Below are positions 25,716 through 38,939 of a stretch of 64,000 nt of DNA, piece after piece. Under the pieces are notes generated by a model. It searched no databases and was not told where the DNA came from. It saw nothing but the letters and a program-made list of their open reading frames with translations. Every line of letters begins with the position of its first letter. Position 1 is the stretch's first letter. A program made the translations under genes and the position numbers. This DNA is from Calliopsis andreniformis (taxonomy: Eukaryota; Arthropoda; Insecta; Hymenoptera; Andrenidae). The stretch is taken from contig NW_027480494.1 of the NCBI RefSeq assembly GCF_051401765.1, positions 1,364,001-1,428,000 on the forward strand, given 5' to 3'.

Positions 25716-26810
25716 TATAGCAGCCATAGCCATAGCCATAGCAGCCATAGCCACAGCCATAGCCGTAGCAGCCGTATCCATAGCCATAGCCATAGCAGCC
25801 ATAGCCATAGCCATAGCCATAGCAGCCATAGCCATAGCCATAGCAGCCATAGCCATAGCCATAGCAGCCAGACCCAGAGCCATAGCAGCCATAGCCATAG
25901 CCATAGCAGCCATAGCCATAGCAATAGCAGCCATAGCCATAGCAATAGCAGCCATAGCAATAGCCATAGCAGCCATAACCAGAGCCATAGCAGCCATAGC
26001 CATAGCCATAGCAGCCATAGCCATAGCCATAGCAGCCAGACCCAGAGCCACAGCAGGCGTAGACATAGCCATAGCCTTGGCAGCCATAGACATAACCATA
26101 GCCATAGCAGCCATAGCCATAGCCATAGCAGCAATAGCCATGGCCATAGTAGCCAAAGCCGTAGCCATAGCAGCCATATCCATAGACATAGCCATAGCAG
26201 CCATAGCCATAGCCACAGCCATAGCCATTGCCATAGCAGCCATAGCCATAGCCATAGCAGCCATAGCCATAGGCATAGCAGCCATAGCCATAGCCATAGC
26301 AGCCATAGCCACAGCCATAGCCGTAGCAGCCGTATCCATAGCCATAGCCATAGCAGCCATAGCCATAGCCATAGCCATAGCAGCCATAGCCATAGCCATA
26401 GCAGCCATAGCCATAGCCATAGCAGCCAGACCCAGAGCCATAGCAGCCATAGCCATAGCCATAGCAGCCATAGCCATAGCAATAGCAGCCATAGCCATAG
26501 CAATAGCAGCCATAGCAATAGCCATAGCAGCCATAACCAGAGCCATAGCAGCCATAGCCATAGCCATAGCAGCCATAGCCATAGCCATAGCAGCCAGACC
26601 CAGAGCCACAGCAGGCGTAGACATAGCCATAGCCTTGGCAGCCATAGACATAACCATAGCCATAGCAGCCATAGCCATAGCCATAGCAGCAATAGCCATG
26701 GCCATAGTAGCCAAAGCCGTAGCCATAGCAGCCATATCCATAGACATAGCCATAGCAGCCATAGCCATAGCCACAGCCATAGCCATTGCCATAGCAGCCA
26801 TAGCCATAGC
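25716..26810 (+). repeat. 558-bp tandem duplication
   Basis: Copies at about 25716-26273 and 26274-26810. GACCCAGAG falls at 25871 and 26429, and the unusual GCAGGCGTAG falls at 26053 and 26611. The shared rare GCAGGCG variant supports a recent event. The second copy ends where GCCATAACAGCC appears. Confidence 0.85.
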
Positions 26811-28409
26811 CATAGCCATAACAGCCATAGCCATGGCAGCCATAGTCATAGCCACAGCCATAGCCATAGCAGCCATAGCCATAGCCATAGCAGCCATAGC
26901 CATAGCCATAGCAGCCATAGCGATAGCCATAGCAGCCATAGGCATACCCATAGCTGCCGGAGCCAGAGCCACAGCAGCCGTAGACATAGCCATAACCTTA
27001 GCAGCCATAGCCATAACCATAGCCATAGCAGCCATATCCATAGCCATAGCAGCTATACCAATGGCCATAGTAGCCAAAGCCGTAGCCATAGCAGCCATAG
27101 CCATAGCCATAGCCATAGCAGCCATAGCCATAGCCATAGCGGCCGTAGCCATAGCCATAGCAGTCATAGCCATAGCCATAGCCATAGCAGCCATAGCCAT
27201 AGCCATAGCCATAGCAGCCATAGCCATAGCCATAGCAGCCATAGCCATAGCCATAGCAGACATAGCCACAGCCATAGCAGCCATAGCCATAGGCATAGCT
27301 GCCATAGGCATAGCCATACCCATAGCAGCCATAGACATAGCCATAGCAGCCATAGCCACAGCCATAGCCATAGCAGCCGTATCCATAGCCATAGCCATAG
27401 CAGCCGTATCCACAGCCATAGTAGCCATAGCCATAGCCATAGCAGCCATAACCGTAGCCATAGCAGCCATAGCGATAGCCATAGCAGCCGTAGGCAGAGC
27501 CATAGCAGCCATAGCTATATCCATAGCCATAGCAGACATAGCCATAGCCATAGCCATAGCAGCCTTGGCCGTAGCCATAGTCATAGCAGACATAGCCATA
27601 GCCATAGCCATAGCAGCCATAGCCATAGCCATAGCAGCCGTAGCCATAGCAGCCGCAGCCATAGCCATAGCCATAGCAGCCATTGCCATAGCCATTGCAG
27701 CCATAACCACAGCCATAGCAGCCATAGCCATAGCCATAGCAGCCATAGGCATAGCCATAGCAGCCAGAGCCAGAGCCGCAGCAGCCGTAGACATAACCAT
27801 AGCCTTAGCAGCCATAGACATAACCATAGCCATAGCAGCAATAGCCATAGCCATAGCAGTCATAGCCATAGCCATAGCCATAACAGCCATAGCCATAGCA
27901 GCCATAGCCATAGCCATAGCCATAGCCGTAGCAGCCATAGGCATAGCCATAGCAGCCGGAGCCAGAGCCACAGCAGCCGTAGACATAGCCATAGCCTTAG
28001 CATCCATAGCCATAACCATAGCCATAGCAGCCATAGCCATAGCCATAGCAGTCATAGCCATAGCCATAGCCATAACAGCCATAGCCATAGCAGCCATAGC
28101 CATAGCCATAACCATAGCCGTAGCAGCCATAGCCATAGCCATAGCAGCCATAGCCATAGCCATAGCAGCCATAGCCATAGCCAGAGCAGCCATAGCCAAA
28201 GCCATAGCAGCCATAGCCATAGCCATAGCAGCCATAGGCATAGCCATACCCATAGCAGCCATAGCCATAGCCATAGCAGTCATAGCTATAGCCATAGCCA
28301 TAGCAGCCATAGCCATAGCCATAGCCATAGCAGCCATAGCCATAGCCATAGCAGCCATAGCCATAGCCATACCCATAGCAGCCATAGCCATAGCCGTCAT
28401 AGCCATAGC
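26811..28409 (+). repeat. Repeat mosaic related to copies A/B
   Basis: Units here follow the GGCAGCCATAGTC, GCCGGAGCC, ACCAATGG, GCCGTATCC, AGGCAGAGCC and CTTGGCCGTAG order of the large repeat. The ACACACAC landmark is missing: at about 27522 the sequence jumps from ATATCC to CATAGCAGACATAGCC, indicating an internal deletion. There is no gene. Confidence 0.65.
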
Positions 28410-28415
28410 CATTAG
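28410..28415 (+). other. Insertion site 7
   Basis: 3256 bp after site 6. Confidence 0.95.
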
Positions 28416-31400
28416 CCATAGCAGCCATAGCCATAGCCATAGCCATAGCAGCCATAGCCATAGCAATAGCAGCCATAGCAATAGCCATAGCAGCCATAAC
28501 CACAGCCATAGCGGCCATAGCCATAGCCATAGCAGCCAGAGCCAGAGCCACAGCAGCCGTAGACATAGCCATAGCCTTGGCAGCCATAGACATAACCATA
28601 GCCATAGCAATAGCAGCCATAGCAATAGCCATAGCAGGCATAACCACAGCCATAGCAGCCATAGCCATAGCCATAGCAGCCAGAGCCAGAGCCACAGCAG
28701 CCGTAGACATAGCCATAGCCTTCGCAGCCATAGACATAACCATAGCCATAGCAGCAATAGCCATTGCCATAGCTGCCATAGCCATGGCCATAGTAGCCAA
28801 AGCCATAGTCATAGCAGCCATAGCCATAGACATAGACATAGCCATAGCAGCCATAGCCATAGCCATAGCCATAGCCATAGCCATAGCAGCCATAGCCATA
28901 GCCGTAGCAGCCATAGCCATAGCCATAGCAGCCATAGCAGCCATAGCGATAGCCATAGCAGCCATAGGCATACCCATAGCAGCCATAGCCATAGCCATAG
29001 CAGCCATAGCGATAGCCATAGCAGCCATAGGCATACCCATAGCTGCCGGAGCCAGAGCCACAGCAGCCGTAGACATAGCCATAACCTTAGCAGCCATAGC
29101 CATAACCATAGCCATAGCAGCCATATCCATAGCCATAGCAGCCATACCAATGGCCATAGTAGCCAAAGCCGTAGCCATAGCAGCCATAGCCATAGCCATA
29201 GCCATAGCAGACATAGCCATAGCCATAGCGGCCATAGCCATAGCCATAGCAGTCATAGCCATAGCCATAGCCATAGCAGCCATAGCCATAGCCGTAGCAG
29301 CCATAGCCATAGCCATAGCAGCCATAGCAGCCATAGCGATAGCCATAGCAGCCATAGGCATACCCATAGCAGCCGGAGCCAGAGCCACAGCAGCCGTAGA
29401 CATAGCCATAGCCTTAGCATCCATAGCCATAACCATAGCCATAGCAGCCATAGCCATAGCCATAGCAGTCATAGCCATAGCCATAGCCATAACAGCCATA
29501 GCCATAGCAGCCATAGCCATAGCCATAGCCATAGCCGTAGCAGCCATAGCCATAGCCATAGAGGCCTTAGCCATAGCCATAGCAGCCATAGCCATAGCCA
29601 GAGCAGCCATAGCCAAAGCCATAGCAGCCATAGCCATAGCCATAGCAGCCATAGCCATAGTCATAGCAGACATAACCACAGCCATAGACATAGCCATAGC
29701 CATAGCAGCCATAGCCATAGGCATAGCAGCCATAGCCATAGCCATAGCAGCCATAGCCATAGCCATGGCAGTCATAGCCATAGCCATAGCCATAACAGCC
29801 ATAGCCATGGCAGCCATAGCCATAGCCATAGCCATAGTCATAGCAGCCATATCCATAGCCATAGCAGCCATAGCCATAGCCATAGCAGCCATAGCGATAG
29901 CCATAGCAGCCATAGGCATACCCATAGCTGCCGGAGCCAGAGCCACAGCAGCCGTAGACATAGCCATAGCCTTAGCAGCCATCGAAATATCCATAACCAT
30001 AGCAGCCATAGCCATAGCCATAGCAGCCACAGCCATGGCCATAGTAGCAAAAGCCATAGCCATAGCATCCATAGCCAAAGACATAGCCATAGCAGCCAGA
30101 GCCATAGCCATAGCCATAGCTACAGCAGCCATAGCCATAGCCATAGCAGCCATAGCCACAGCCAAGGCCATAGCAGCCGCATCCATAGCCATAGCCATAG
30201 CAGCCGCATCCACAGCCATAGTAGCCATAGCCATAGCCATAGCAGCCATAACCGTAGCCATAGCAGCCATAGCGATAGCCATAGCAGCCGTAGGCAGAGC
30301 CATAGCAGCCATAGCTGTATCCATAGCAGAAACACACATAGCCACAGCCATAGCAGCCATAATCATAGCCATAGCCATAGCAGCCAATGCCATAGCCATA
30401 GCCATAGCAGCTGTAGCCATTGCCAAAGCGGCCATAGCCATAGCCACAGCAGCCTTAGCCATAGCCATAGCCATAGCAGCCATAGCCACAGCCATAGCCA
30501 TAGCAGCCTTGGCCGTAGCCATAGTCATAGCAGACATAGCCATAGCCATAGCCATAGCAGCCATAGCCATAGCCATAGCAGCCATAGCCATAGCCATAGC
30601 AGCCGTAGCCATAGCAGCCGCAGCCATAGCCATAGCCATAGCAGCCATTGCCATAGCCATTGCAGCCATAACCACAGCCATAGCAGCCATAGCCATAGCC
30701 ATAGCAGCCATAGGCATAGCCATAGCAGCCAGAGCCAGAGCCGCAGCAGCCGTAGACATAGCCATAGCCTTAGCAGCCATAGACATAACCATAGCCATAG
30801 CAGCAATAGACATTGCCATAGCTGCCATGGCCATGGCCATAGTAGCCAAAGCCATAGCCATAGCAGCCATAGCCATAGACATAGACATAGCCATAGCAGC
30901 CATAGCCATAGCCATAGCCATAGCCATAGCCATAGCAGCCATAGCCATAGCCGTAGCAGCCATAGCCATACCCATAGCAGCCATAGCAGCCATAGCGATA
31001 GCCATAGCAGTCATAGGCATACCCATAGCAGCCGGAGCCAGAGCCACAGCAGCCGTAGACATAGCCATAGCCTTAGCATCCATAGCCATAACCATAGCCA
31101 TAGCAGCCATAGCCATAGCCATAGCAGTCATAGCCATAGCCATAGCCATAACAGCCATAGCCATAGCAGCCATAGCCATAGCCATAGCCATAGCCGTAGC
31201 AGCCATAGCCATAGCCATAGCAGCCATAGCCATAGCCATAGCAGCCATAGCCATAGCCAGAGCAGCCATAGCCAAAGCCATAGCAGCCATAGCCATAGCC
31301 ATAGCAGACATAGGCATAGCCATACCCATAGCAGCCATAGCCATAGCCATAGCAGTCATAGCTATAGCCATTGCCATAGCAGCCATAGCCATAGCCACAG

Positions 31401-31491
31401 CCATAGCAGCCATAGCCATAGCCATAGCAGCCATAGCCATAGCCATACCCATAGCAGCCATAGCCATAGCCATAGCCGTCATAGCCATAGC

Positions 31492-31497
31492 CATTAA
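31492..31497 (+). other. Insertion site 8 (TAA form)
   Basis: 3082 bp after site 7; reads CATTAACC, so the Ser-His phase ends in TAA rather than TAG. Confidence 0.95.
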
Positions 31498-32029
31498 CCA
31501 TAGCAGCCATAGCCATAGCCATAGCCATAGCAGCCATAGCCATAGCAATAGCAGCCATAGCAATAGCCATAGCAGCCATAACCACAGCCACAGCAGCCAT
31601 AGCCATAGCCATAGCAGCCATAGCCATAGCCATAGCAGCAATAGCCATGGCCATAGTAGCCAAAGCCATAGCCATAGCAGCCATATCCATAGACATAGCC
31701 ATAGCAGCCATAGCGATAGCCATAGCAGCCATAGGCATACCCATAGCTGCCGGAGCCAGAGCCACAGCAGCCGTAGACATAGCCATAGCCTTAGCAGCCA
31801 TAGAAATATCCATAACTATAGCAGCCATAGCCATAGCCATAGCAGCCACAGCCATGGCCATAGTAGCAAAAGCCATAGCCATAGCATCCATAGCCAAAGA
31901 CATAGCCATAGCAGCCAGAGCCATAGCCATAGCCATAGCTATAGCAGACATAGCCATAGCCATAGCAGCCATAGCCATAGCCATACCCATAGCAGCCATA
32001 GCCATAGCCATAGCCGTCATAGCCATAGC

Positions 32030-32035
32030 CATTAA
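32030..32035 (+). other. Insertion site 9 (TAA form)
   Basis: 538 bp after site 8; CATTAACC. Confidence 0.95.
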
Positions 32036-32951
32036 CCATAGCAGCCATAGCCATAGCCATAGCCATAGCAGCCACAGCCATAGCAATAGCAGCCATAGCA
32101 ATAGCCATAGCAGCCATAACCACAGACACAGCAGCCATAGCCATAGCCATAGCAGCCATAGCCATAGCCATAGCAGCCAGACCCAGAGCCACAGCAGCCG
32201 TAGACATAGCCATAGCCTTGGCAGCCATAGACATAACCATAGCCATAGCAGCCATAGCCATAGCCATAGCAGCAATAGCCATGGCCATAGTAGCCAAAGC
32301 CATAGCCATAGCAGCCATATCCATAGACATAGCCATAGCAGCCATAGCCATAGCCACAGCCATAGCCATTGCCACAGCAGCCATAGCGATAGCCATAGCA
32401 GCCATAGGCATACCCATAGCTGCCGGAGCCAGAGCCACAGCAGCCGTAGACATAGCCATAGCCTTAGCAGCCATAGAAATATCCATAACCATAGCAGCCA
32501 TAGCCATAGCCATAGCAGCCACAGCCATGGCCATAGTAGCAAAAGCCATAGCCATAGCATCCATAGCCAAAGACATAGCCATAGCAGCCGGAGCCATAGC
32601 CATAGCCATAGCTATAGCAGCCATAGCCATAGCCATAGCAGCCATTGCCACAGCCATAGCCATAGCAGCCGTATCCATAGCCATAGCCATAGCAGCCGTA
32701 TCCACAGCCATAGTAGCCATAGCCATAGCCATAGCAGCCTTGGCCGTAGCCATAGTCATAGCAGACATAGCCATAGCCATAGCCATAGCAGCCATAGCCA
32801 TAGCCATAGCAGCCGTAGCCATAGCAGCCGCAGCCATAGCCATAGCCATAGCAGCCATTGCCATAGCCATTGCAGCCATAACCACATCCATAGCAGCCAT
32901 AGCCATAGCCATAGCAGCCATAGCCATAGCCATAGCCGTCATAGCCATAGC

Positions 32952-32957
32952 CATTAA
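32952..32957 (+). other. Insertion site 10 (TAA form)
   Basis: 922 bp after site 9; CATTAACC. Confidence 0.95.
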
Positions 32958-33672
32958 CCATAGCAGCCATAGCCATAGCCATAGCCATAGCAGCCATAGC
33001 CATAGCAATAGCAGCCATAGCAATAGCCATAGCAGCCATAACCACAACCACAGCAGCCACAGCCATAGCCATTGCAGCCATAGCCATAGCCATAGCAGCC
33101 AGACCCAGAGCCACAGCAGCCGTAGACATAGCCATAGCCTTGGCAGCCATAGACATAACCATAGCCATAGCAGCCATAGCCATAGCCATAGCAGCAATAG
33201 CCATGGCCATAGTAGCCAAAGCCATAGCCATAGCAGCCATAGCCATAGCCAGAGCAGCCATAGCCAAAGCCATAGCAGCCATAGCAGCCATAGCGATAGC
33301 CATAGCAGCCATAGGCATACCCATAGCAGCCGGAGCCAGAGCCACAGCAGCCGTAGACATAGCCATAGCCTTAGCATCCATAGCCATAACCATAGCCATA
33401 GCATTCATAGCCATAGCCATAGCAGCCATAGCCATAGCCAGAGCAGCCATAGCCAAAGCCATAGCAGCCATAGCCATAGCCATAGCAGACATAGGCATAG
33501 CCATACCCATAGCAGCCATAGCCATAGCCATAGCAGTCATAGCTATAGCCATTGCCATAGCAGCCATAGCCATAGCCATAGCCATAGCAGCCATAGCCAT
33601 AGCCATAGCAGCCATAGCCATAGCCATACCCATAGCAGCCATAGCCATAGCCATTGCCGTCATAGCCATAGC

Positions 33673-33678
33673 CATTAA
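33673..33678 (+). other. Insertion site 11 (TAA form)
   Basis: 721 bp after site 10; CATTAACAAT, a further private change. Confidence 0.95.
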
Positions 33679-36044
33679 CAATAGCAGCCATAGCCATAGC
33701 CATAGCCATAGCAGCCATAGCCATAGCAATAGCAGCCATAGCAATAGCCATAGCAGCCATAACCACAGTCACAGCAGCCATAGCCATAGCCATAGCAGCC
33801 ATAGCCATAGCCATAGCAGCCAGACCCAGAGCCACAGCAGCCGTAGACATAGCCATAGCCTTGGCAGCCATAGACATAACCATGGCCATAGCAGCCATAG
33901 CCATAACCATAGCAGCAATAGCCATGGCCATAGTAGCCAAAGCCATAGCCATAGCAGCCATATCCATAGACATAGCCATAGCAGCCATAGCCATAGCCAC
34001 AGCCATAGCCATTGCCATAGCAGCCATAGCGATAGCCATAGCAGCCATAGGCATACCCATAGCTGCCGGAGCCAGAGCCACAGCAGCCGTAGACATAGCC
34101 ATAGCCTTAGCAGCCAGAGCCAGGGCCACAGCAGCCGTAGACATAGCCATAGCCTTAGCAGCCATAGAAATATCCATAACCATAGCAGCAATAGCCATTG
34201 CCATAGCTGCCATGGCCATGGCCATAGTAGCCAAAGCCATAGCCATAGCAGCCATAGCCATAGACATAGACATAGCCATAGCAGCCATAGCCATAGCCAT
34301 AGCCATAGCCATGGCCATAGCAGCCATAGCCATTGCCGTAGCAGCCATAGCCATACCCATAGCAGCCATAGCAGCCATAGCGATAGCCATAGCAGCCATA
34401 GGCATACCCATAGCAGCCGGTGCCAGAGCCACAGCAGCCGTAGACATAGCCATAGCCTCAGCATCCATAGCCATAGCCATAGCCATAGCAGCCATAGCCA
34501 TAGCCATAGCAGCCATATCCATAGACATAGCCATAGCAGTCATAGCCATAGCCATAGCCATAACAGCCATAGCCATAGCAGCCATAGCCATAGCCATAGC
34601 CATAGCCGTAGCAGCCATAGTCATAGCCATAGCAGCCATAGCCATAGCCATAGCAGCCATAGCCATAGCCAGAGCAGCCATAGCCAAAGCCATAGCAGCC
34701 ATAGCCATAGCCATAGCAGACATAGGCATAGCCATACCCATAGCAGCCATAGCCATAGCCATAGCAGCCATAGCAATAGCCATAGCAGCCATAACCACAG
34801 CCATAGCAGCCATAGCCATAGCCATAGCAGCCATAGCCATAGCCATAGCAGCCAGAGCCAGAGCCACAGCAGCCGTAGACATAGCCATAGCCTTGGCAGC
34901 CATAGACATAACCATAGCCATTGCAGCCATAGCCATAGCCATAGCAGCCAATGCCATAGCCATAGCCATAGCAGCTGTAGCCATTGCCAAAGCGGCCATA
35001 GCCATAGACACAGCAGCCTTAGCCATAGCCATAGCCATAGCAGACATAGCCATAGCCATAGCCATTGCCGCCTTAGACATAGCCATAGTCATAGCAGCCG
35101 TAGCCATAGCCATAGCCATAGCAGCCATAGCCATAGACATAGACATAGCCATAGCAGCCATAGCAGCCATAGCGATAGCCATAGCAGCCATAGGCATACC
35201 CATAGCAGCCGGAGCCAGAGCCACAGCAGGCGTAGGCATAGCCATAGCCTTAGCAGCCATAGCCATAACCATACCCATAGCAGCCATAGTCATAGCCATA
35301 GCAGCCATTGCAATGGCCATAGCAGCCATAGCCATAGCCATAGCAGTCATGGCCGTAGCCATAGACAAGGCAGCCATAATCATAGCCACAGCCATAACAG
35401 CCATAGCCATAACCATAGCAGCCATAGCCATAGCCATAGCAGACATAACCACAGCCATAGCAGCCATAGCCATAGCCATAGCAGCCATAGCCATAGCCAT
35501 AGCAGCCATAGGCATAGCCATACCCATAGCAGCCATAGCCATAGCCATAGCAGTCATAGCCATAGACATAGCCATAGCAGCCATAGCCATAGCCATAGCC
35601 ATAGCAGACATAGCCATAGCCATAGCAGCCATAGCCATAGCCATACACATAGCAGCCATAGCCATAGCCATAGCAGTCATGGCCATAGCCATAGACAAGG
35701 CAGCCATAATCATAGCCACAGCCATGGCAGCCATAGCCATAACCATAGCAGCCATAGCCATAGCCTTAGCAGACATAACCACAGCCATAGCAGCCATAGC
35801 CATAGCCATAGCAGCCATAGCCATAGCCATAGCAGCCAGAGCCAGGGCCACAGCAGCCGTAGACATAGCCATAGCCTTAGCAGCCATAGAAATATCCATA
35901 ACCATAGCAGAAATAGCCATAGCCATAGCAGCCACAGCCATGGCCATAGTAGCAAAAGCCATAGCCATAGCATCCATAGCCAAAGACATAGCCATAGCAG
36001 ACAGAGCCATAGCCATAGCCACAGCTATAGCAGCCATAGCCATA

Positions 36045-38455
36045 GCCATAGCAGCCATAGCCACAGCCATAGCCGTAGCAGCCGTATCCATAGCCATAGC
36101 CATAGCAGCCGTATCCACAGCCATAGTAGCCATAGCCATAGCCATAGCAGCCATAACCGTAGCCATAGCAGCCATAGCGATAGCCATAGCAGCCGTAGGC
36201 AGAGCCATAGCAGCCATAGCTATATCCATAGCAGACACACACATAGCCACAGCCATAGCAGCCGTAATCATAGCCATAGCCATAGCAGCCAATGCCATAG
36301 CCATAGCCATAGCAGCTGTAGCCATTGCCAAAGCGGCCATAGCCATAGCCACAGCAGCCTTAGCCATAGCCATAGCCATAGCAGACATAGCCATAGCCAT
36401 AGCCATAGCAGCCTTGGCCGTAGCCATAGTCATAGCAGACATAGCCATAGCCATAGCCATAGCAGCCATAGCCATAGCCATAGCAGCCGTAGCCATAGCA
36501 GCCATTGCCATAGCCATTGCAGCCATAACCACAGCCATAGCAGCCATAGCCATAGCCATAGCAGCCATAGGCATAGCCATAGCAGCCAGAGCCAGAGCCG
36601 CAGCAGCCGTACACATAGCCATAGCCTTAGCAGCCATAGACATAACCATAGCCATAGCAGCAATAGCCATTGCCATAGCTGCCATAGCCATGGCCATAGT
36701 AGCCAAAGCCATAGCCATAGCAGCCATAGCCATAGACATAGACATAGCCATAGCAGCCATAGCCATAGCCATAGCCATAGCCATAGCCATAGCAGCCATA
36801 GCCATAGCCGTAGCAGCCATAGCCATACCCATAGCAGCCATAGCAGCCATAGCGATAGCCATAGCAGCCATAGGCATACCCATAGCAGCCGGAGCCAGAG
36901 CCACAGCAGCCGTAGACATAGCCATAGCCTTAGCATCCATAGCCATAACCATAGCCATAGCAGCCATAGCCATAGCCATAGCAGTCATAGCCATAGCCAT
37001 AGCCATAACAGCCATAGCCATAGCAGCCATAGCCATAGCCATAGCCATAACCGTAGCAGCCATAGCCATAGCCATAGCAGCCATAGCCATAGCCATAGCA
37101 GCCATAGCCATAGCCATAGCAGCCATAGCCATAGCCATAGCCATAGCCATAGCAGCCATAGGCATAGCCATAGCAGCCAGACCCAGAGCCACAGCAGCCG
37201 TAGACGTAGCCATAGCCTTGGCAGCCATAGACATAACCATAGCCATAGCAGCCATAGCCATAGCCATAGCAGCAATAGCCATGGCCATAGTAGCCAAAGC
37301 CATAGCCATAGCAGCCATATCCATAGACATAGCCATAGCAGCCATAGCCATAGCCACAGCCATAGCCATTGCCATAGCAGCCATAGCCATAGCCATAGCA
37401 GCCATAGCCATAGGCATAGCAGCCATAGCCATAGCCATAGCAGCCATAGCCATAGCCATGACAGTCATAGCCATAGCCATAGCCATAACAGCCATAGCCA
37501 TGGCAGCCATAGCCATAGCTATAGCCATAGTCATAGCAGCCATAGCCATAGCCATAGCAGCCATAGCCATAGCCATAGCAGCCATAGCGATAGCCATATC
37601 ATCCATAGGCATACCCATAGCTGCCGGAGCCAGAGCCACAGCAGCCGTAGACATAGCCATAGCCTTAGCAGCCATAGAAATATCCATAACCATAGCAGCC
37701 ATAGCCATAGCCATAGCAGCCACAGCCATGGCCATAGTAGCAAAAGCCATAGCCATAGCATCCATAGCCAAAGATATAGCCATAGCAGCCAGAGCCATAG
37801 CCATAGCGATAGCTATAGCAGCCATAGCCATAGCCATAGCAGCCATAGCCACAGCCATAGCCATAGCCATAGCAGCCGTATCCATAGCCATAGCCATAGC
37901 AGCCGTATCCACAGCCATAGTAGCCATAGCCATAGCCATAGCAGCCATAACCGTAGCCATAGCAGCCATAGCGATAGCCATAGCAGCCGTAGGCAGAGCC
38001 ATAGCAGCCATAGATGTATCCATAGCAGACACACACATAGCCACAGCCATAGCAGACATAATCATAGCCATAGCCATAGCAGCCAATGCCATAGCTATAG
38101 CCACAGCAGCTGTAGCCATTGCCAAAGCGGCCATAGCCATAGCCACAGCAGCCTTAGCCATAGCCATAGCCATAGCAGACATAGCCATAGCCATAGCCAT
38201 AGCAGCCTTGGCCGTAGCCATAGTCATAGCAGACATAGCCATAGCCATAGCCATAGCAGCCATAGCCATAGCCATAGCAGTCATGGCCATAGCCATAGAC
38301 AAGGCAGCCATAATCATAGCCACAGCCATAGCAGCCATAGCCATAACCATAGCAGCCATAGCCATAGCCATAGCAGACATAACCACATCCATAGCAGCCA
38401 TAGCCATAGCCATAGCAGCCATAGCCATAGCCATAGCAGCCATAGGCATAGCCAT
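36045..38455 (+). repeat. 2.4-kb block, first copy (offset 2895)
   Basis: This block matches 38940-41350 at a constant 2895-bp offset. Shared rare features are GCCGTACACATAGCC (about 36605 and 39500), ATATCATCC (about 37586 and 40481), AAAGATATAGCC (about 37770 and 40665), AGATGTATCC (about 38012 and 40907) and AGACAAGGCAGCC. Differences are few, for example GTAGACGTAGCC at about 37200. The two copies are separated by the 38456-38939 segment. Confidence 0.88.
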
Positions 38456-38939
38456 AGCCATAGCCATAGCAGCCGTAGCCATAGCAGCCATTGCCATAGC
38501 CATTGCAGCCATAACCACAGCCATAGCAGCCATAGCCATAGCCATAGCAGCCATAGGCATAGCCATAGCAGCCAGAGCCAGAGCCGCAGCAGCCGTACAC
38601 ATAGCCATAGCCTTAGCAGCCATAGACATAACCATAGCCATAGCAGCAATAGCCATTGCCATAGCTGCCATAGCCATGGCCATAGTAGCCAAAGCCATAG
38701 CCATAGCAGCCATAGCCATAGACATAGACATAGCCATAGCAGCCATAGCCATAGCCATAGCCATAGCCATAGCCATAGCAGCCATAGCCATAGCCGTAGC
38801 AGCCATAGCCATACCCATAGCAGCCATAGCAGCCATAGCGATAGCCATAGCAGCCATAGGCATACCCATAGCAGCCGGAGCCAGAGCCACAGCAGCCGTA
38901 GACATAGCCATAGCCTTAGCATTCATAGCCATAACCATA
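38456..38939 (+). repeat. Spacer derived from 36480-36955
   Basis: This stretch repeats the content of about 36480-36955 (AGCCGTAGCC with CATTGCC, AGGCATAGCC, GCCGTACACATAGCC, CTTAGCATTC). A block order of A-B-C-B-A'-B'-C' fits a duplication whose crossover paired two B segments. Confidence 0.7.

Larger units (their letters stand above)
28416..33672 (+). repeat. Block with closely spaced insertion markers
   Basis: Insertion motifs at 28410, 31492, 32030, 32952 and 33673 bound segments of 3082, 538, 922 and 721 bp. The last four motifs share an additional change (GCCATTAAC instead of GCCATTAGC), so they form a sub-family amplified locally. Distinctive fillers are ACCAGAGCC, GAAATATCC, GTAGCAAAAGCC and GCATCCGCATCC-type variants. 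There is no gene. Confidence 0.75.
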
